Source: Oceanicola sp. 502str15
GTDB taxonomy: Bacteria; Pseudomonadota; Alphaproteobacteria; Rhodobacterales; Rhodobacteraceae
Direction: 5' to 3'
DNA length: 64,000 bases
Assembly (NCBI RefSeq): GCF_024105635.1
Contig: NZ_WYDQ01000001.1
Location: 186,001-250,000, forward strand
The stretch's first letter is position 1, and the number at the start of each line of letters is the position of its first letter. Of this stretch, positions 60,907 through 64,000 are shown piece after piece. The translations under genes were made by a program, and so were the position numbers. A model generated the notes under the pieces. The model worked only from the letters and a program-made list of their open reading frames with translations. It made no database searches and had not been told where the DNA came from.

Positions 60907-62005
60907 GCTACTAGGCACCTTCTGGCCGGGGCGGCGTGACAAGACCACGCCGCGCCTGGCCACGCGGGAGCCCGTGACCCATGTGGTCGTGCTGGACGGC
61001 ACCATGTCGAGCCTGCGCAACAAGCACGAAACCCATGCCGGAATCACCTTCAAGCTGTTGCAGCGCGCCGGGTCGCGGGCGCGGCTTTCGGTGCATTATC
61101 AGCCGGGCATCCAGTGGCGTGACTGGAAATCGACCGGCGACGTGGTGGTGGGCCGGGGCATAAACCGGCAGATCCAGCGGGCCTACGGCTTTCTGGCCAG
61201 CCGCTACCGGCCCGGCGACCGGATCTTTCTGATCGGCTACTCGCGCGGGGCCTATGCGGTGCGCTCGCTGGCGGGGTGCATCGACACGGTGGGGCTGCTA
61301 CAGGGCAAGCACGCGACGGTGCGGGGCATCCGGCAGGTCTGGCGGCACTACCGCGCGGGCGGGAGCAGTGAGGCGGCGCTGCGGTTTCGGCTGGCCTATT
61401 GCCACAACGACGTGCGCATCGAGGCGGTGGGCTGCTGGGATACGGTGAAGAGCCTCGGCGTGCGGCTGCCGGTGCTCTGGCGGTTCGCCAACGACACCCA
61501 TGCCTTCCACAACCACAACCTCGGGGCGGCGGTGAAGAACGGCTTTCATGCGCTGGCGCTCGACGAGACCCGGCTGGCCTATGCGCCGGTGATGTGGGTC
61601 ACGCGGGAGGGCTGGCCGGGCGAGCGGCTGGAGCAGGTGTGGTTTCGCGGCGCGCATGGCGACGTGGGCGGCCATGTGACGCCCTTTCTGAAGGCCCGAC
61701 CGCTGGCCAATATCGCGCTGGTCTGGATGCTGGGGCGGCTGGCGGACTGCGGGTTGCCGCTGCCAGAGGGCTGGGCGGCGGAGTTTCCGCAGGATGTTTC
61801 GGCCCCCTCGGTGGGGCGGTTCATGGGCTGGGGCAAGCTGTTTCTGTCGCGTCAGGCGCGGGTGATCATGGAGGATCCGAGCGAATCCTATCACCCCACC
61901 GCCCGCCCGGATGCGCCGCTGATGGCCGACCCTGCCTCTGGCGGACCGGGGCCTTCTGTGGAAAAGCACCATGAAACCGGCGATTGTGGCCCCGACTCCC
62001 GCTGA
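60893..62005 (+). CDS. DUF2235 alpha/beta-hydrolase-like protein
   Basis: 370 residues; GTG start inside the last 14 bp of the preceding gene. [12 protein letters not shown] at the N-terminus, nucleophile motif [14 protein letters not shown] (Ser about residue 116), and [11 protein letters not shown] for the Asp-His end of the triad are DUF2235/Tle1-like features. Some relatives are type VI phospholipase effectors, but no T6SS gene is nearby, so a housekeeping lipase role is as likely. Confidence 0.85.
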   Translation: MTLRELLGTFWPGRRDKTTPRLATREPVTHVVVLDGTMSSLRNKHETHAGITFKLLQRAGSRARLSVHYQPGIQWRDWKSTGDVVVGRGINRQIQRAYGFLASRYRPGDRIFLIGYSRGAYAVRSLAGCIDTVGLLQGKHATVRGIRQVWRHYRAGGSSEAALRFRLAYCHNDVRIEAVGCWDTVKSLGVRLPVLWRFANDTHAFHNHNLGAAVKNGFHALALDETRLAYAPVMWVTREGWPGERLEQVWFRGAHGDVGGHVTPFLKARPLANIALVWMLGRLADCGLPLPEGWAAEFPQDVSAPSVGRFMGWGKLFLSRQARVIMEDPSESYHPTARPDAPLMADPASGGPGPSVEKHHETGDCGPDSR

Positions 62006-62056
62006 GGAGGGCTTGACGCCTGTTTGCTTTGCCCCTAAACGCACGAAACGAAATTC

Positions 62057-62085
62057 GGGGCGCGCCCGGCATTGGGCCGCGCCCC
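62057..62085 (+). terminator. GC-rich hairpin upstream of rpmB
   Basis: GGGGCGCG (62057-62064) pairs with CGCGCCCC (62078-62085), followed by TCTCATTT. Either ends the DUF2235 transcript or sits in the rpmB leader. Confidence 0.55.
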
Positions 62086-62111
62086 TCTCATTTGAGCACG
62101 AGGATGAAACC

Positions 62112-62396
62112 ATGTCTCGCGTCTGCGAACTGACCGGCAAGGGCCCGATGACTGGCAACAACGTCAGCCATGCCAAAAACAGGACCCGCCGTCGCTTCCT
62201 GCCCAACCTGCAGGACGTGACCCTGATTTCCGACGTTTTGGGCCGCCCCTTCAAGCTGCGGATCTCCAACCATGCGCTGCGCACGGTGGACCATCGCGGC
62301 GGACTCGACGCCTTTCTGAACAAGGCCAAGGCCGACGATCTTTCGCCCAAGGCGCAGAAGATCAAGAAAGACATCGAGAAGGCCCAGGTGGCCTGA
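62112..62396 (+). CDS. rpmB: 50S ribosomal protein L28
   Basis: 94 residues. [34 protein letters not shown] is the canonical L28 start; [20 protein letters not shown] the core end. The alphaproteobacterial C-terminal extension ([21 protein letters not shown]) is present. GAGGA precedes the ATG. Confidence 0.97.
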   Translation: MSRVCELTGKGPMTGNNVSHAKNRTRRRFLPNLQDVTLISDVLGRPFKLRISNHALRTVDHRGGLDAFLNKAKADDLSPKAQKIKKDIEKAQVA

Positions 62397-62422
62397 TCCT
62401 TTCGAGGGTCCGAAAAGATTGC

Positions 62423-62451
62423 GCCCCGCCGGTGGAGACACCGCGCGGGGC
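62423..62451 (+). terminator. Hairpin after rpmB
   Basis: GCCCCGC (62423-62429) with GCGGGGC (62445-62451), enclosing CGGTG/CACCG; followed by TGCTTCATTCT, a weak U-tract. Confidence 0.6.
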
Positions 62452-62532
62452 TGCTTCATTCTGGCCCCTTGCAGGGGGCCGGCGAGGGCGTAGGGTGCGA
62501 CGCGATGCGTTGACGACCGATGAGGCCCCGAG

Positions 62533-62994
62533 ATGACCCTGAAGTTCCTTGCCCTTGCCGCCCTGATGGCGGGTTCGCCCGCGATGGCGGAGATCCGGAT
62601 CGTGGATGCCTATGCCCGTGCCGCCAGCCCGGCGGCCAAGTCGGGCGCGGCCTTCATGGAGATCGTGAACGGCGGCACGGAGGACGACCGGCTGGTGGGG
62701 GTTGCCTCGGAGGCGGCGGCGCGGGTGCAGCTGCACACCCATGAGTCGGCCGGCGAGGGCGTGATGAAGATGCGCCACGTGGAAGAGGGCTTTGCGGTGC
62801 CCGCCGGGGGCCACCACCTGCTGGCGCGGGGCGGTGACCACGTGATGATGATGGGGCTCACCGGGCCGCTGGAGCAGGGCGCCACGGTGAGGCTGACGCT
62901 CACCTTCGAGAAGGCGGGCGAGGTGGTGGTCGAGGTGCCGGTGGACAACGAGCGCGCGCCGGAGGCCATGGACCACTCGAAGATGGGCCACTGA
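62533..62994 (+). CDS. Copper chaperone PCu(A)C family protein
   Basis: 153 residues. Signal peptide (MTLKFLALAALMAGSPAMA). The copper motif is visible: His68/His70 (QLHTHE), Met78/Met80 (VMKMRH), then His103 and Met105-107 (GDHVMMMG), close to the H-x10-M-x21-H-x-M pattern. Periplasmic Cu(I) carrier for cytochrome oxidase CuA assembly. The C-terminal MDHSKMGH adds further metal ligands. Confidence 0.92.
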   Translation: MTLKFLALAALMAGSPAMAEIRIVDAYARAASPAAKSGAAFMEIVNGGTEDDRLVGVASEAAARVQLHTHESAGEGVMKMRHVEEGFAVPAGGHHLLARGGDHVMMMGLTGPLEQGATVRLTLTFEKAGEVVVEVPVDNERAPEAMDHSKMGH

Positions 62995-63000
62995 GGGCGC

Positions 63001-63696
<696 letters not shown>

Positions 63697-63735
63697 TGGG
63701 GGCCTCCTTGGGGCGGAGTTTGACCGCGGCGGGAA

Positions 63736-63753
63736 GGCGGGACAAGTCCCGCC
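63736..63753. repeat. GGCGGGAC dispersed palindrome, copy 9
   Basis: Perfect GGCGGGACAAGTCCCGCC followed by CTAC. It directly abuts the sirtuin gene: the CTA after the repeat is the TAG stop codon on the minus strand. Confidence 0.9.
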
Positions 63754-64000
63754 CTACAGGAGCTCGTCGACCCAGGCGGGCACAAGCTCGGTGGCGGGGC
63801 CGTGGCGGGCCTCGTCGAAGAGGGGGGTGATCTCGGAGGGTTCGAGATTGAGCTCCAGCGTCTCGGCCCCGGCGCTGCGGGCGAGGCGGATGAAGCCGGC
63901 CGCCGGGTAGACCGCGCCGGAGGTGCCGATGGAGACGAAGAGGGCGGTGCGGGACAGGATCTCGCCGATGCGCTCCATGTGATAGGGCGTCTCGCCGAAC
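63754..64000 (-). CDS. cobB: NAD-dependent protein deacylase, CobB-like (C-terminal fragment)
   Basis: The gene continues beyond the right edge; about 82 residues are visible. FGETPYHMERIGEILSRTALFVSIGTSGAVYPAAGFI followed by LELNLEPSEITPLFDEARHGPATELVPAWVDELL is the C-terminal part of class III sirtuins (VxIGTS, ExNLE). Removes acyl groups from lysines using NAD. Catalytic His and zinc cysteines are outside the window. Confidence 0.9.
   Translation of the reverse strand, partial: FGETPYHMERIGEILSRTALFVSIGTSGAVYPAAGFIRLARSAGAETLELNLEPSEITPLFDEARHGPATELVPAWVDELL

Noticed and set aside
60893-62005. Type VI secretion phospholipase effector
   Set aside because: The DUF2235 fold allows it, but no VgrG, Hcp, PAAR or immunity gene is nearby.

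Overview
The window is GC-rich, densely packed bacterial DNA with frequent ATGA/GTGA start-stop overlaps and many GTG starts. Gene content points to an alphaproteobacterium of the Rhodobacterales (Roseobacter/Rhodobacteraceae type). Evidence for this includes a MetR-like LysR regulator divergent from metF, an XRE gene overlapping sdhE, an LdtR-like regulator, TRAP and Liv transporters, a two-domain catabolic repertoire and short dispersed GGCGGGAC-type palindromes. No phage, plasmid, IS or CRISPR gene is visible.

Left edge (1-2.6 kb): the 3' end of a meta-cleavage-type operon. It holds the C-terminus of a 2-hydroxymuconate-semialdehyde-dehydrogenase-like ALDH, two tandem extradiol-dioxygenase-like VOC proteins (the second with a complete active site, the first with all three metal ligands lost) and a class II aldolase homologue that lacks canonical metal histidines. 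Housekeeping genes follow at 2.7-7.7 kb: metF/metR, an inositol monophosphatase, a GFA protein, a rhomboid protease, a TPR protein and tRNA-Leu(UAA).

Main feature (7.8-28.5 kb): a complete-looking pyridine-carboxylate catabolic island that best fits aerobic picolinate degradation. A molybdenum hydroxylase (22.9-18.6 kb, minus) would make 6-hydroxypicolinate. A Rieske oxygenase (15.2-18.5 kb) would add the second hydroxyl. An ACMSD-like decarboxylase (14.2 kb) would give 2,5-dihydroxypyridine. A ring-cleaving dioxygenase, deformylase, amidase and maleate isomerase (11.0-7.8 kb, minus) would then lead to fumarate. Two transporters (TRAP; branched-chain-type ABC) and a MarR regulator lie in the same island. 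Two architectures stand out: the Rieske ferredoxin, its FAD reductase and the oxygenase alpha subunit are one 938-residue polypeptide, and the [2Fe-2S] subunit of the Mo-enzyme is fused to a CoxG domain. A shared sequence around G(T/C)AT(A/G)CT occurs upstream of nearly every transcription unit and is a candidate operator for the MarR protein.

28.5-41.5 kb: a LolD/FtsX/AttH-type export operon with a triplicated gene junction full of palindromic repeats; an aminotransferase; an XRE-sdhE pair; an LdtR-like regulator; a 21-bp minisatellite; a DUF817/DUF1287/DUF1194 operon; and a SLAM-type outer-membrane translocator with its candidate surface lipoprotein. 41.7-46.8 kb: thyA-folA, modABC (molybdate uptake, useful for the Mo-enzymes), cspA and an ArsC/Spx-like gene.

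46.9-64 kb: a bufferin-type RiPP metallophore operon (precursor, MNIO maturase, partner, DoxX) with a strong hairpin after the precursor gene; thrS; an MFS permease; a TPR-sulfotransferase next to valS; an orphan molybdenum-hydroxylase large subunit overlapping a DUF2235 gene; rpmB; a PCu(A)C copper chaperone; a nitroreductase; and the C-terminus of a CobB-like sirtuin at the right edge.
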